A stretch of DNA of 17,379 nucleotides from DASRVA01 sp035687745 (GCA_035687745.1 DASRVA010000036.1:1-17379); one strand, 5' to 3'; counted from the first letter of the stretch, positions 9,197-16,840 are shown. Program-made: numbers and translations. Notes: generated from the letters alone by a model not told the origin.

Positions 9197-9537
9197 CCGA
9201 CTGCCTCTTCTGCCGGATCGTGGCCGGCGAGATCGAGGCCAAGGTGGTCGAGGAGGAGGGCGACTGGATCGCGTTCCACGACGTGAACCCGCAGGCTCCC
9301 GTCCATGTCCTGATCGTCCCGCGTGAGCACGTGGCCACCGCGAACGACCTGGAGGAGCGCCATGAGGGTCTCCTCGGCGCCATGGTGCGGGGGGCGGCGC
9401 GGATCGCCGCCGCCCACGACGTCGACCAGGACGGGTACCGCCTCGTGCTCAACACCAACGCGGGCGCCGGGCAGAGCGTCTTCCACATCCATCTCCATCT
9501 CCTCGGAGGCCGGCGCATGGCCTGGCCGCCCGGTTGA
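9193..9537 (+). CDS. HIT (histidine triad) family protein, HINT-like
   Basis: At 114 residues this is the size of HINT/PKCI-type nucleotide hydrolases, which cleave adenosine phosphoramidates and aminoacyl-AMP. The N-terminus CLFCRIVAGEI is typical, followed by FHDVNPQAPVHVLIVPREH and the triad HIHLHLLGGR with His98, His100 and His102. The middle reads GYRLVLNTNAGAGQSVFHIH, as in HINT1 orthologues. The two N-terminal Cys could bind zinc together with family histidines, though some members lack this. ATG 9193 overlaps the HAD stop, so the phosphatase and the nucleotide hydrolase are translationally coupled. Confidence 0.93.
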   Translation: MTDCLFCRIVAGEIEAKVVEEEGDWIAFHDVNPQAPVHVLIVPREHVATANDLEERHEGLLGAMVRGAARIAAAHDVDQDGYRLVLNTNAGAGQSVFHIHLHLLGGRRMAWPPG

Positions 9538-9551
9538 GGACGGGGGGTACC

Positions 9552-9998
9552 ATGAGTGACCTGCAGGATCGGATCCGCGAGGACCAGAAGGCGGCCATGA
9601 AGGCGGGGGACAAGGTGCGCCTGGCGACCCTGCGGCTGATGGCGAACGACCTGAAGAACCGGCAGATCGAGCTCGGGCGCCCGCTCGAGGAGGCCGACTT
9701 CATCGAGGTCCTCTCGCGCGCCCGCAAGCAGCGCCGGGAGTCCGAAGAGCAGTATCGCTCCGGGGGGCGCCAGGACCTGGCCGACCGCGAGGCGGCGGAA
9801 GCGGGCATCATCCAGGAGTACCTTCCGGAGCCGGTGGATCCGGTCCGGCTCGACGAGATGATCGCCGCGGCGATCGCCGAGAGCGGCGCGGCCGGTCCGG
9901 CCGACATGGGAAAGGTGATGGGGAGGCTCATGCCGCAGGTGAAGGGGCGGGTCGACGGCGCCGAGCTGAGCCGGAAGGTGCGCGAGCGGCTCTCGTGA
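9552..9998 (+). CDS. yqeY: GatB/YqeY domain-containing protein
   Basis: This 148-residue protein is a stand-alone YqeY domain, homologous to the C-terminal tail of the GatB amidotransferase subunit. It has the typical start LQDRIREDQKAAMKAGDKVR and TLRLMANDLKNRQIE. Its core is RKQRRESEEQYRSGGRQDLA followed by EAGIIQEYLPEP, and it ends with the DMGKVMGRLMPQVKGRVDG block. The domain binds tRNA in GatB, but the role of the free form is not settled. In many bacteria yqeY sits with rpsU, dnaG and rpoD; here it opens a yqeY, mutS2, dnaG, rpoD run and no rpsU is present. A G-run upstream (9541-9547) may serve as ribosome binding site. Confidence 0.93.
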   Translation: MSDLQDRIREDQKAAMKAGDKVRLATLRLMANDLKNRQIELGRPLEEADFIEVLSRARKQRRESEEQYRSGGRQDLADREAAEAGIIQEYLPEPVDPVRLDEMIAAAIAESGAAGPADMGKVMGRLMPQVKGRVDGAELSRKVRERLS

Positions 9999-10020
9999 CC
10001 GGGCCGGACCCGGGCGCGCC

Positions 10021-12426
10021 ATGATCCTCGACGAAGAGACTCTGCGGGCGCTCGAGTGGGGCGCGGTCCTCGACCGGGTCGCCCGGCACACCAACGCCGG
10101 ACACGCCGCCGACGTGCTCCGCGAGTGGCGTCCGTTCGAGCGGGTCGAGGACGCCCGCGAGGCGCTGGCCGAGGTGGGGGAGGGGATGGCCCTCCTGGAC
10201 GAGCGGGACGCCTTTCCCGCGCCGTACGTCGTCGACCACGCGCGGACCTTGCGGCTCCTCTCGGCCCCCGGGGCGACCCTGGAGGGCCCAGCTCTCGTGT
10301 CGGCGGCCAGGACCCTGGAAGGCGTCCGGAAGCTGGCCGCCTTCCTGCGTCGGGGGGCGCAGGAGCGGCCGCGGCTGGCGGCCCGCTTCTCCCAGGCGCC
10401 GTCGCTGCCCGACCTCGAGCGGCGGATCCTCGACGCCTTCGACGCCGAGGGACGCCTCGAGGACGCGGCAAGCCCCGAGCTAAGGCGGCTCAGGGTAGAG
10501 GTGCGGGGACTCCGGAAGCGTCTCGTCGACATGCTGAACGGCCTGATCTCCGGGCTCCCCCACGTCCTGGTCGCGGCCGACAGCCGGCCGACGGTCCGCG
10601 AGGGGCGCTACGTGGTCCCGCTCCGCCGGGAAGCCCTTTCCGAGGTCCCGGGGATCGTCCACGACGAATCGGTCTCGGGGGCGACCGTGTTTCTGGAGCC
10701 CCACTCGGCCGTCGAGGCCAACAACGACCTCCGGCAGTCGGAGCTCGCCGTCCGGCGCGAGGAGGACCGGATCCTGCGCGAGCTGACGGCGGTCCTTGCC
10801 GAACACCGGGTCGAGCTCGAGCACGCCGCGCGGCTGGCCCTCCACGCCGAGACCGTCTTCGCACGGGCGCGCTACGCCCTGGCCGTCAACGGCTCCCCGC
10901 CCGAGCTGGGCGGGGACCGGCTCGAGATCGTCGCCGGGCGCCATCCGCTGCTGCTGGCCCGGGTCGAGGAGGGCACGGGCGAGGTCGTCCCGCTCGATCT
11001 CGCGCTGGGGCCGGACGATCGGACGCTCGTCGTGACCGGCCCCAACACGGGCGGGAAGACGGTGCTCCTGAAGACGGTCGGCGCGGTCGTCCTGATGGCG
11101 CAGTCGGGGATCGTGCCCCCGGTCGGCCGCGGCACCCGCGTTCCCTGGCACCAGGCCGTCGTCGCCGACATCGGGGACACCCAGTCGATCGCCCAGGATC
11201 TGTCGACCTTCACCGCCCACCTGACCCGGCTCAAGAAGGCATGGGAGACGGCCGGCCCGGCGAGCCTGATCCTGATCGACGAGATCGGCGCCTCGACCGA
11301 CCCCGCGGAGGGGGCGGCGCTGGCGACGGCGCTCCTTGAGGACTGGACCGCCCGGGGCGCCCGGACGCTCGTCACGACCCACTACCACGCCCTCAAGGTC
11401 CTGGCCGCCGGCGCGGACGGCCTCGTGAACGGCTCGCTCGCCTACGACCTCGAGCGGAACCGGCCCCTGTTCCGGTTCGTCCAGGGGGTCCCCGGCCGGT
11501 CGTTCGGGATCGAGCTGGCCGAGCGGTGGGGGTTCTCGCCGCCGCTCGTCCGAACGGCGCGCGAGCGGCTCGACCTTGGCATCCAGGAGGTGGAGTCGGT
11601 GATCGACCGTCTGGTGGCGGAGGAGAAGCGGCACCGGGAGGCCGCGATCGCGCTGGAGGAGGAGCGGCGCGCGATCGGCGCGGCCGAAAGCGCCCGCGCC
11701 CGCCGGACGGCGGCCGAGGCCGACCAGCGGAGGCAGTTGGCCGAACGGCGGCTGGCGGGCCTCGAAGAGCAGCTCGAACGGCTGCGGCGCGAGATACGGG
11801 ACCAGCAGCGGAAGCTCCGCGAGCGCACCTCGGCCCTGGCCGAGGCCGAAGCCGCGGCCGCCCAGGCGCGAGAGCTGGCGCGCGAGACCGAGCGGCTCGC
11901 CGACTCGCTCCGGGCCGAGCGCGACCAGGCGCTCCAGGTCCAGCCGAGCTCGACGGTCCGGGTCGGCGACCGGGTCCGGATTCCGCGCTACGACGTGACC
12001 GGCGTCGTCGTCCAGGCGAGCCGCGAGGACGACACGGCCACCGTCCAGGCCGGCCAGGTGCGGATCACCTGCCGGCTCTCCGAGTGCGAGGTCGTCGAGG
12101 CGGCGGTGGAGGCGGGCGAGTCCCGGGAGATCCCGCGCGAGGAGGTCGAGACCGAGGCCGACACCCTGCCCCTCGAGATCGACCTCCGCGGCCTGACCGC
12201 GGACGAAGTCGGATTTCCGCTCGCCGGGGCGCTGGAGCGCGCCTACCATACGGGGAGGCCGGTCGTGCGGTTCATCCACGGAAAGGGGACCGGGGTCCTG
12301 AGGCGCCGGGTGGCCGAGCTTCTCGACCGCCATCCCTACGTACGGGAGTTCCGCACCGGGCACTGGAACGAAGGGGGTGACGGGGTGACGATCGCGACGC
12401 TGACGGGCCCGGACGGAAGGGAATAG
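10021..12426 (+). CDS. mutS2: MutS2 family ATPase with Smr domain
   Basis: The 801 residues match MutS2, which lacks the mismatch-recognition domain of MutS. Residues 1 to about 300 form the clamp/lever core. The Walker A motif GPNTGGKT lies near residues 341-348, Walker B LILIDEIG near 417-424, and the ABC-type block STDPAEGAALATALLE follows it. A long charged coiled coil spans about 520-645. A KOW-like beta region (VRVGDRVRIPRYDVTGVVVQ) comes next. The C-terminal Smr nuclease domain (about 715-798) has DLRGLTADEV and HGKGTGVLRRRV. MutS2 suppresses homologous recombination in some species and splits collided ribosomes in Bacillus. ATG 10021 follows a 22-base GC-rich gap with no clear ribosome binding site. 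The stop is one base before the dnaG start. Confidence 0.96.
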   Translation: MILDEETLRALEWGAVLDRVARHTNAGHAADVLREWRPFERVEDAREALAEVGEGMALLDERDAFPAPYVVDHARTLRLLSAPGATLEGPALVSAARTLEGVRKLAAFLRRGAQERPRLAARFSQAPSLPDLERRILDAFDAEGRLEDAASPELRRLRVEVRGLRKRLVDMLNGLISGLPHVLVAADSRPTVREGRYVVPLRREALSEVPGIVHDESVSGATVFLEPHSAVEANNDLRQSELAVRREEDRILRELTAVLAEHRVELEHAARLALHAETVFARARYALAVNGSPPELGGDRLEIVAGRHPLLLARVEEGTGEVVPLDLALGPDDRTLVVTGPNTGGKTVLLKTVGAVVLMAQSGIVPPVGRGTRVPWHQAVVADIGDTQSIAQDLSTFTAHLTRLKKAWETAGPASLILIDEIGASTDPAEGAALATALLEDWTARGARTLVTTHYHALKVLAAGADGLVNGSLAYDLERNRPLFRFVQGVPGRSFGIELAERWGFSPPLVRTARERLDLGIQEVESVIDRLVAEEKRHREAAIALEEERRAIGAAESARARRTAAEADQRRQLAERRLAGLEEQLERLRREIRDQQRKLRERTSALAEAEAAAAQARELARETERLADSLRAERDQALQVQPSSTVRVGDRVRIPRYDVTGVVVQASREDDTATVQAGQVRITCRLSECEVVEAAVEAGESREIPREEVETEADTLPLEIDLRGLTADEVGFPLAGALERAYHTGRPVVRFIHGKGTGVLRRRVAELLDRHPYVREFRTGHWNEGGDGVTIATLTGPDGRE

Positions 12427-12427
12427 C

Positions 12428-14230
12428 ATGCCGATCCCGGACCACGTCATCGACGAGATCCGCGACCGGGCCGACATCGTGGAGGTGATCGGCGAGGTCG
12501 TCGCGCTCAAGAAGCGGGGCCGCAACTTCGTCGGCCTGTGTCCGTTCCACACCGAGAAGACGCCGTCCTTCACCGTCACGCCGGAGAAGCAGATGTACTA
12601 CTGCTTCGGCTGTCAGGCGGGCGGGAACGTCTTCACGTTCCTCATGCAGCACGAGCGGCTCGAGTTCCCCGACGCGGCGCGCGTCCTGGGGGAGCGGACC
12701 GGCGTCGAGGTCCCCGAGCCCGAGGCGGTGGCCGGCCCCGATCCGCTCGCGCCGCTTCACCTGGCGAATCGGCTGGCCGCGGAGTTCTATCACCGCCTGC
12801 TCCTCGAATCCCCCGACGCCGCGCCGGCTCGCGAGTACCTGGAGAAGCGGAAGATCGGCCGCGAGACGTGGGAGACGTTCCTGCTGGGCTGGGCGCCCGA
12901 CTCATGGGACGCCCTGATCGTCGAGGCGGAGCGTCAGAACGTGGACCGCGAGTCCCTGGCCGAGGCAGGCCTCGTCGCGAAGAGCGAGCGGACCGGCGGC
13001 TGGTACGACCGGTTCCGGGGCCGGATCTGCTTTCCGATCCGGACCGTCGGCGGCAAGGTGATCGCGCTCTCGGGACGGCGGCTGGACGACGAGGTGCCGA
13101 AGTATCTGAACTCCTCCGACACGCCGGTCTTCACCAAGGGGTCGACGCTCTTCAACCTCGATCTGGCGCGGGGCCCGATCCGCCGCGCGGGCGCGGCGGT
13201 GATCGTGGAAGGGAACTTCGACGTCGTGGCCGTCTTCCAGGCCGGCTTCCGGAACGTCGTGGCGCCGCTCGGAACCGCGCTCACCGAACCCCAGGTGCGG
13301 ATCCTCCGCCGGAGCACGCGGACCGCGTACCTCGCCTACGACGGCGATGCGGCCGGCGAGCGGGCCGCCTTTCGCGCCGGCGATCTCCTGCTGGCGTCGG
13401 GCTTCGCGGTCCGGATCGTGCAGATGGGGGAGGGCATGGACCCCGACCAGCTCGTCCGCGAGGGAGGTCCGGGCGCCTTCGAGAGGGCGCTCGAGGAGAG
13501 CGGCGACGTGATGGAGCGGAAGATCGCGCTCGTCGCCGAGCGCGTGGACCTGTCGGACGTCATGAAGAAGCGGCGCGCCGTACGGCGCCTGCTGGAGAGC
13601 GTGGCGCGGGTCTCCGATCCGGTCACCCGCGCTCTCTACCTGGACCGGGTGGCGGACGGGCTCCACGTGCCGCGGGAGGCGCTGGAGCTCCCCGAGGCCC
13701 GGTCGAGACGCCGCGGAGCGGAGAGCCAGCCCGACGGCGGAAACCGCCCTGGCGTCAAGACGCCGGTCGAGCGCGCCGAACGGGGGCACTCGCCGCGCGG
13801 GATCGTGCCACCCGAGGTCCAGGATGAGCGCTACGTCCTCCTCCACGCGCTGGCCGAGGAGCGGTGGCTCGAGGAAGCCCGTCAGCAGGTCGCGCCCGCA
13901 TTCTTCCAGGTCGAGACCTACGCCGACGCGTTCCGGCGTCTCGCCGAGGGCGAGCCAGCCCGCGCCGCGGAGCGACTCGAGGCGAGCGACGACGCGACCG
14001 TCCTCCGCGTCCTGGCAGAGCTCGAGGTGTGGCGCGAGGAGCAGGGGTTCCCGCTCTCCGACGAAGCGTTTCGGGACAGCGTGCGACGGCTCCAGCTCAA
14101 GGCCGTCGAGCGGGGCCTTCTCCCCGAGCTCAGGCCGACGGGGGAGCCGCTGGCCGATGCGGTCGAGCGGAGCCGCCTCCGGCGGGACATCCACCGCGGC
14201 CGGCACCGTCCGGCGGGATCGACCGAATGA
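12428..14230 (+). CDS. dnaG: DNA primase DnaG
   Basis: This 600-residue primase makes RNA primers for replication together with the DnaB helicase. The N-terminal CHC2 zinc domain has Cys38, His41, Cys59 and Cys62 (LCPFHTEKTPSF, YYCFGCQAGGN). The catalytic core has the GRICFPI segment, then the TOPRIM fold with acidic residues in IVEGNFDVV (about 258-266) and AYDGDAAGE (about 302-310). After about residue 420 a Pro/Arg-rich linker leads to a helical C-terminal domain (about 455-590) that should contact DnaB. It ends in an Arg-rich tail. Length is normal for the family. It is one base from mutS2, so the two are surely co-transcribed, and it is followed by rpoD, the classic partner. Confidence 0.97.
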   Translation: MPIPDHVIDEIRDRADIVEVIGEVVALKKRGRNFVGLCPFHTEKTPSFTVTPEKQMYYCFGCQAGGNVFTFLMQHERLEFPDAARVLGERTGVEVPEPEAVAGPDPLAPLHLANRLAAEFYHRLLLESPDAAPAREYLEKRKIGRETWETFLLGWAPDSWDALIVEAERQNVDRESLAEAGLVAKSERTGGWYDRFRGRICFPIRTVGGKVIALSGRRLDDEVPKYLNSSDTPVFTKGSTLFNLDLARGPIRRAGAAVIVEGNFDVVAVFQAGFRNVVAPLGTALTEPQVRILRRSTRTAYLAYDGDAAGERAAFRAGDLLLASGFAVRIVQMGEGMDPDQLVREGGPGAFERALEESGDVMERKIALVAERVDLSDVMKKRRAVRRLLESVARVSDPVTRALYLDRVADGLHVPREALELPEARSRRRGAESQPDGGNRPGVKTPVERAERGHSPRGIVPPEVQDERYVLLHALAEERWLEEARQQVAPAFFQVETYADAFRRLAEGEPARAAERLEASDDATVLRVLAELEVWREEQGFPLSDEAFRDSVRRLQLKAVERGLLPELRPTGEPLADAVERSRLRRDIHRGRHRPAGSTE

Positions 14231-14239
14231 GCCGCCGCG

Positions 14240-14267
14240 TTGACAGCCGGCCCCCGGCCGGTAACTT
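14240..14267 (+). promoter_or_regulatory. Promoter-like element before rpoD
   Basis: A consensus TTGACA (14240-14245), a 16-base spacer and TAACTT (14262-14267) lie in the 79-base gap between dnaG and rpoD. Transcription would begin near 14274, giving a leader of about 35 bases. The spacer is one base shorter than ideal. A dedicated rpoD promoter inside the dnaG-rpoD operon would match the arrangement in other bacteria. Confidence 0.6.
14247..14261. repeat. 6-bp GC inverted repeat in the rpoD promoter spacer
   Basis: CCGGCC, CCC, GGCCGG fills the spacer between the -35-like and -10-like boxes almost exactly. It is followed by the fairly T-rich TAACTTCATTTCTTT. It can be read as an operator-like site, or as a weak intrinsic terminator or attenuator for transcripts arriving from dnaG. 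The downstream run is interrupted by A and C, which argues against strong termination. Confidence 0.5.
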
Positions 14268-14309
14268 CATTTCTTTAAGGGCGTTCCCCTCATCCCCCCG
14301 AAAGCCGCG

Positions 14310-15755
14310 ATGACCTCACCCGCGCTGAACTCTCCCGCCGACCACTCCGACGACGGACGCTTCCCGGACTCCGAGGCGATCGACAAGGCGATCCTGGTTC
14401 TTCGTCAGGTCCGCGAGGGTGGCGCGACCCGGCTCTCGTCCCGTCCCGACCGTCCCCACGACGACCTGATCCGTCTTTACTTCCACGAGATGGGCAAGGT
14501 CGCGCTCCTGACGCCGGAAGAGGAAGTCGAGGTCGCGCGCACGATCTCGGACGGCCAGGCCGCGTTGCGCGAGCTCGTCTTCCGCTCATGGACCGCGATC
14601 GAGCGGATCTTCGAGCAGGGGCGGAAGGTGGGGGAGGGAGGGCTCCGGATCGAGGCCTTCCTGATCCACGAGTACGAGGAGGAGGCCGGGGAGGAGGAGA
14701 GCGTCGAAGGTCCGGCTTCGCAGCGCCTGGCGGAGAACCTCCGTCTCCAGGAGGCGATGTGGCGGGAGGCCCGGCAGACCTTCGAGCGGACGGCGCGTCG
14801 CGGAAGCAAGGGCAAAGAGGCGTACGAGCGAATGGACGAGGTGCGCCGGTTCTTCGTCGGTCTTCCGCTTCATCCGTCTCAGATCGAGTACCTGATCGAG
14901 GGGTTGCGCGAGCTGGACGGCGTGACCGCGGTGGAGTGGCGGGAGCGCGACCTCGAGCGGGTGACGGGCCTGAACCGGGCCGACTACCACGCCCTCCTCG
15001 GCGAGATCGGCGAGCTCCAGGGTCGCGTCATGGCGGCCCGGAGGCGAATGGTCGAGGCCAACGTCCGGCTCGTGGTGTCGGTGGCCAAGCGGTACATCGG
15101 CCGCGGGCTCGAGTTCCTGGACCTGATCCAGGAGGGGAACTCGGGCCTCCTCAAGGCGACCGAGAAGTTCGACTACCGGAAGGGATACAAGTTCTCGACC
15201 TACGCGACGTGGTGGATCCGGCAGGCGATCACCCGGGCGATCGCCGAGCAGTCGCGCACGATCCGGATCCCCGTCCACATGGTGGACACGATCAACAAGG
15301 TGAACCGCTATCTGCGACGACGGGTGCAGTCGACGGGCCGCGAGCCGACGCCCGAGGAGGTCGCCGAGGCGCTCGATCTGCCCGTCGAGAAGGTCAAGTC
15401 GGTGCTCGAGGTTGCCCAGGAGCCGATCTCGCTCGACCGCCCCGTCCAGTCCGGCCAGGACACCCAGATCTCGGACATCATCGAGGACCGCCGGTCGCTG
15501 AGCCCGTCCCACACGACCGCTTTCACGATGCTCCGCGAGGCGGTCAACTCGGTCCTCCACACGCTGAGCCAGCGGGAGGAGAAGATCATCCGCCTCCGGT
15601 TCGGGATCGGCGACGACTGCCCGCGGACTCTGGAGGAGGTCGGCTCGATCTTCAACATCACCCGCGAACGGGTCCGGCAGATCGAATCGAAGGCGCTCAA
15701 GAAGCTGCGTCATCCGTCCAAGTGCAAGGAGCTCCTCCGGTACTACGAGGAGTAG
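14310..15755 (+). CDS. rpoD: RNA polymerase primary sigma factor (sigma-70, RpoD)
   Basis: This 481-residue protein is a group 1 sigma factor. The N-terminus is short (about 48 residues), so a full region 1.1 is lacking. Region 1.2 begins at DLIRLYFHEMGKVALLTPEE. A non-conserved acidic and helical insert (about 100-235) follows. Region 2 (about 247-330) has NVRLVVSVAKRYIGRG, DLIQEGNSGLLKATEKF and YATWWIRQAITRAIAEQ, which melts and reads the -10. Region 3 has GREPTPEEVAEAL, region 3.2 IIED, and region 4.2 (about 440-467) TLEEVGSIFNITRERVRQIE, the -35 reader. In most sigma-70 proteins known to me GNSGLLKA is GN-I/M/L/T-GLMKA; the Ser is unusual but conservative in place. ATG 14310 has no evident ribosome binding site. 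Position after dnaG is the usual one. Confidence 0.96.
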   Translation: MTSPALNSPADHSDDGRFPDSEAIDKAILVLRQVREGGATRLSSRPDRPHDDLIRLYFHEMGKVALLTPEEEVEVARTISDGQAALRELVFRSWTAIERIFEQGRKVGEGGLRIEAFLIHEYEEEAGEEESVEGPASQRLAENLRLQEAMWREARQTFERTARRGSKGKEAYERMDEVRRFFVGLPLHPSQIEYLIEGLRELDGVTAVEWRERDLERVTGLNRADYHALLGEIGELQGRVMAARRRMVEANVRLVVSVAKRYIGRGLEFLDLIQEGNSGLLKATEKFDYRKGYKFSTYATWWIRQAITRAIAEQSRTIRIPVHMVDTINKVNRYLRRRVQSTGREPTPEEVAEALDLPVEKVKSVLEVAQEPISLDRPVQSGQDTQISDIIEDRRSLSPSHTTAFTMLREAVNSVLHTLSQREEKIIRLRFGIGDDCPRTLEEVGSIFNITRERVRQIESKALKKLRHPSKCKELLRYYEE

Positions 15756-15815
15756 CCGGCCCGGCCGGCCCGGTGCCGTCAAGCCGTTCGGGAGGCCGCA
15801 AACGCGCTCGGGAGT

Positions 15816-15823
15816 TAAACTTC
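15816..15823 (+). promoter_or_regulatory. -10-like TAAACTTC upstream of the CAT tRNA
   Basis: TAAACTTC lies about 42 bases before the tRNA and resembles the -10 boxes before rpoD and tRNA-Val. No acceptable TTGAC-type -35 lies at the right distance, so this is a weak call. The remainder of 15756-15864 shows no coding pattern and no clear terminator after rpoD. Confidence 0.25.
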
Positions 15824-15864
15824 GGGCAGGTTTGGGCGATTGATTCCATGATCGGATCGAAATC

Positions 15865-15937
15865 GGGCCCGTAGCTCAGCGGTCAGAGCACCGGACTCAT
15901 AATCCGAGGGTCGCTGGTTCGAATCCAGCCGGGCCCA
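15865..15937 (+). tRNA. tRNA with CAT anticodon, probably tRNA-Ile2 (lysidine type)
   Basis: The 73-base cloverleaf has acceptor GGGCCCG paired with CGGGCCC plus discriminator A, D stem GCTC/GAGC, T stem GCTGG/CCAGC with TTCGAAT loop, and anticodon loop CTCATAA (anticodon CAT, 15898-15900). The anticodon stem pairs four of five positions; the outermost is C opposite A. CAT can be initiator Met, elongator Met or Ile2. Initiator is unlikely because the first acceptor pair is intact and the stem lacks the three G-C pairs. The D loop length, the GACTCATAATC core and the T arm look closest to E. coli Ile2, but elongator Met is not excluded. CCA is not encoded. Confidence 0.9.
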
Positions 15938-15966
15938 GGCCCTCATCCCGAGACAGGAGTTTCCCC

Positions 15967-16428
15967 ATGCGATCGATCATGAAATTCGTCCCCCTCGTGC
16001 TCCTCCTTGGCGCCGCCACGGCGTGCGAGGAGGACGACCTCGGATTCACCGGCGCCTTCGACCTCACGATCGTCGAGACCGATGACGGCTGCGACAGCGA
16101 CGAGAACGTGATCTTCAGTCAGGTCGATATCTCCGGGACCGCCCAGGAGATCACCATGAGCTTCGGCGACGACGGCGTCCTGACCGGGGGCCTCAACCAG
16201 GCCAACTTCTTCGTGGTCTCCGGGAACGTCACCGTCCCCGTCCCGGTGGAGGGCGACACCGTGGACGTCGAGTCCTTCATCGAGATGACCTACGACGTAT
16301 CGGGGCAGGGCCGCCGTCTCGGGATCCAGGAGGGGTCGTCCCAGACCTTTGTGGGGAACCACCCGAGCGCTCCCGGCGTCACGTGCATCGTGGAGTTTGT
16401 CGGGCAGGGGCAGCGGTCGGACGACTAG
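15967..16428 (+). CDS. Small acidic lipoprotein of unknown function
   Basis: This 153-residue protein begins with a lipoprotein signal: Arg2 and Lys6, the hydrophobic VPLVLLLGAA, and a lipobox-like ATAC with the lipidated Cys20. The mature N-terminus CEEDDLG is strongly acidic. The rest is Asp/Glu/Val/Thr-rich and predicted beta (FDLTIVETDDGC, VDISGTAQEITMSF, NVTVPVPVEGDTVDV), with two further Cys (in DDGCDSDE and GVTCIVEF) that could form a disulfide. I recognise no family. ATG 15967 is supported by AGGAG at 15955-15959. The gene lies just after the CAT tRNA and before tRNA-Val. It probably sits in the cell envelope. Confidence 0.8.
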   Translation: MRSIMKFVPLVLLLGAATACEEDDLGFTGAFDLTIVETDDGCDSDENVIFSQVDISGTAQEITMSFGDDGVLTGGLNQANFFVVSGNVTVPVPVEGDTVDVESFIEMTYDVSGQGRRLGIQEGSSQTFVGNHPSAPGVTCIVEFVGQGQRSDD

Positions 16429-16469
16429 GTCGTCGGCGCGGCCTTGTTCGCAGGGCGGGAGTCGTTTCG

Positions 16470-16498
16470 TTGACCCCGCTGGCGGCGTCCGGTAACTT
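16470..16498 (+). promoter_or_regulatory. Sigma-70 promoter of tRNA-Val
   Basis: TTGACC (16470-16475), a 17-base spacer and TAACTT (16493-16498) followed by C stand 15 bases before the tRNA 5' end, so transcription should begin a few bases before the mature tRNA. Spacing is ideal and the boxes match those before rpoD. Confidence 0.7.
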
Positions 16499-16513
16499 CT
16501 CGTTCCTCTTCTT

Positions 16514-16589
16514 GGGCGGTTAGCTCAGCCGGCAGAGCGCCTGCCTCACATGCAGGAGGTCGCAGGTTCAAGTCCTGCACCGCCCACCA
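16514..16589 (+). tRNA. tRNA-Val (CAC), CCA encoded
   Basis: The cloverleaf is complete: acceptor GGGCGGT with ACCGCCC, D stem GCTC/GAGC, anticodon stem CCTGC/GCAGG around CTCACAT with anticodon CAC at 16547-16549, T stem GCAGG/CCTGC with TTCAAGT loop. Discriminator A at 16586 is followed by an encoded CCA, unlike the other tRNA here. It reads the GUG codon, frequent in this GC-rich sequence. Confidence 0.97.
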
Positions 16590-16717
16590 CCTCGTTCCTT
16601 GCTCACGACGACGTCCCGTCGCGCCAGCAACAGCGAGCCCACGAGCCACACGTCTCCCGATTTCAGGCCGCTCACCACGAAAGGGAACGTAATCGCTGGA
16701 ACGCCGGTCCGCTCCGG

Positions 16718-16747
16718 TTGACGTCCAGACCGGCTTCGACCTAGGGT
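16718..16747 (+). promoter_or_regulatory. Possible promoter of the metallophosphatase gene
   Basis: TTGACG (16718-16723), an 18-base spacer and TAGGGT (16742-16747) lie about 95 bases before the lipoprotein metallophosphatase start. The -10 is poor. The rest of 16590-16840 shows no supportable gene, RNA or terminator. Confidence 0.35.
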
Positions 16748-16840
16748 ATCCCCGAGGGACCGTCGCGAGAGGCCGGGCCCCTCCCTCTTCACCGCCAAGG
16801 GTCGAACGAGCGAATGACAGCCTCGCAGCGGGGGTGACCG

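Noticed and set aside
9999..10020. CCGGG/CCCGG pair before mutS2 as a regulatory hairpin
   Set aside because: A five-pair stem in a 22-base gap of almost pure G+C has no support beyond composition.
10480..12579. A very long open frame on the minus strand, antisense to mutS2 (similar ones lie opposite glyA, dnaG and rpoD)
   Set aside because: High G+C with G/C at third positions leaves antisense frames open. The peptides are Arg/Pro/Asp/His-rich without family motifs, and the plus-strand genes are unambiguous.
15756..15780. GC-rich repeats after rpoD as a terminator
   Set aside because: The CGGCCCGG copies are direct repeats. The only true palindrome is GGCCGGCC, and no T-run follows.
16514..16640. 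tRNA-Val 3' end as an attachment site for an integrated element
   Set aside because: No integrase and no repeat of the tRNA 3' end are visible in the window. Genes on both sides look chromosomal.
16590..16717. Minus-strand frame reading SGLKSGDVWLVGSLLLARRD between tRNA-Val and the metallophosphatase
   Set aside because: The hydrophobic stretch looks protein-like, but the frame runs into the tRNA and the metallophosphatase gene, has no credible start and matches no family I know. It might be a gene scrap; I cannot support it.
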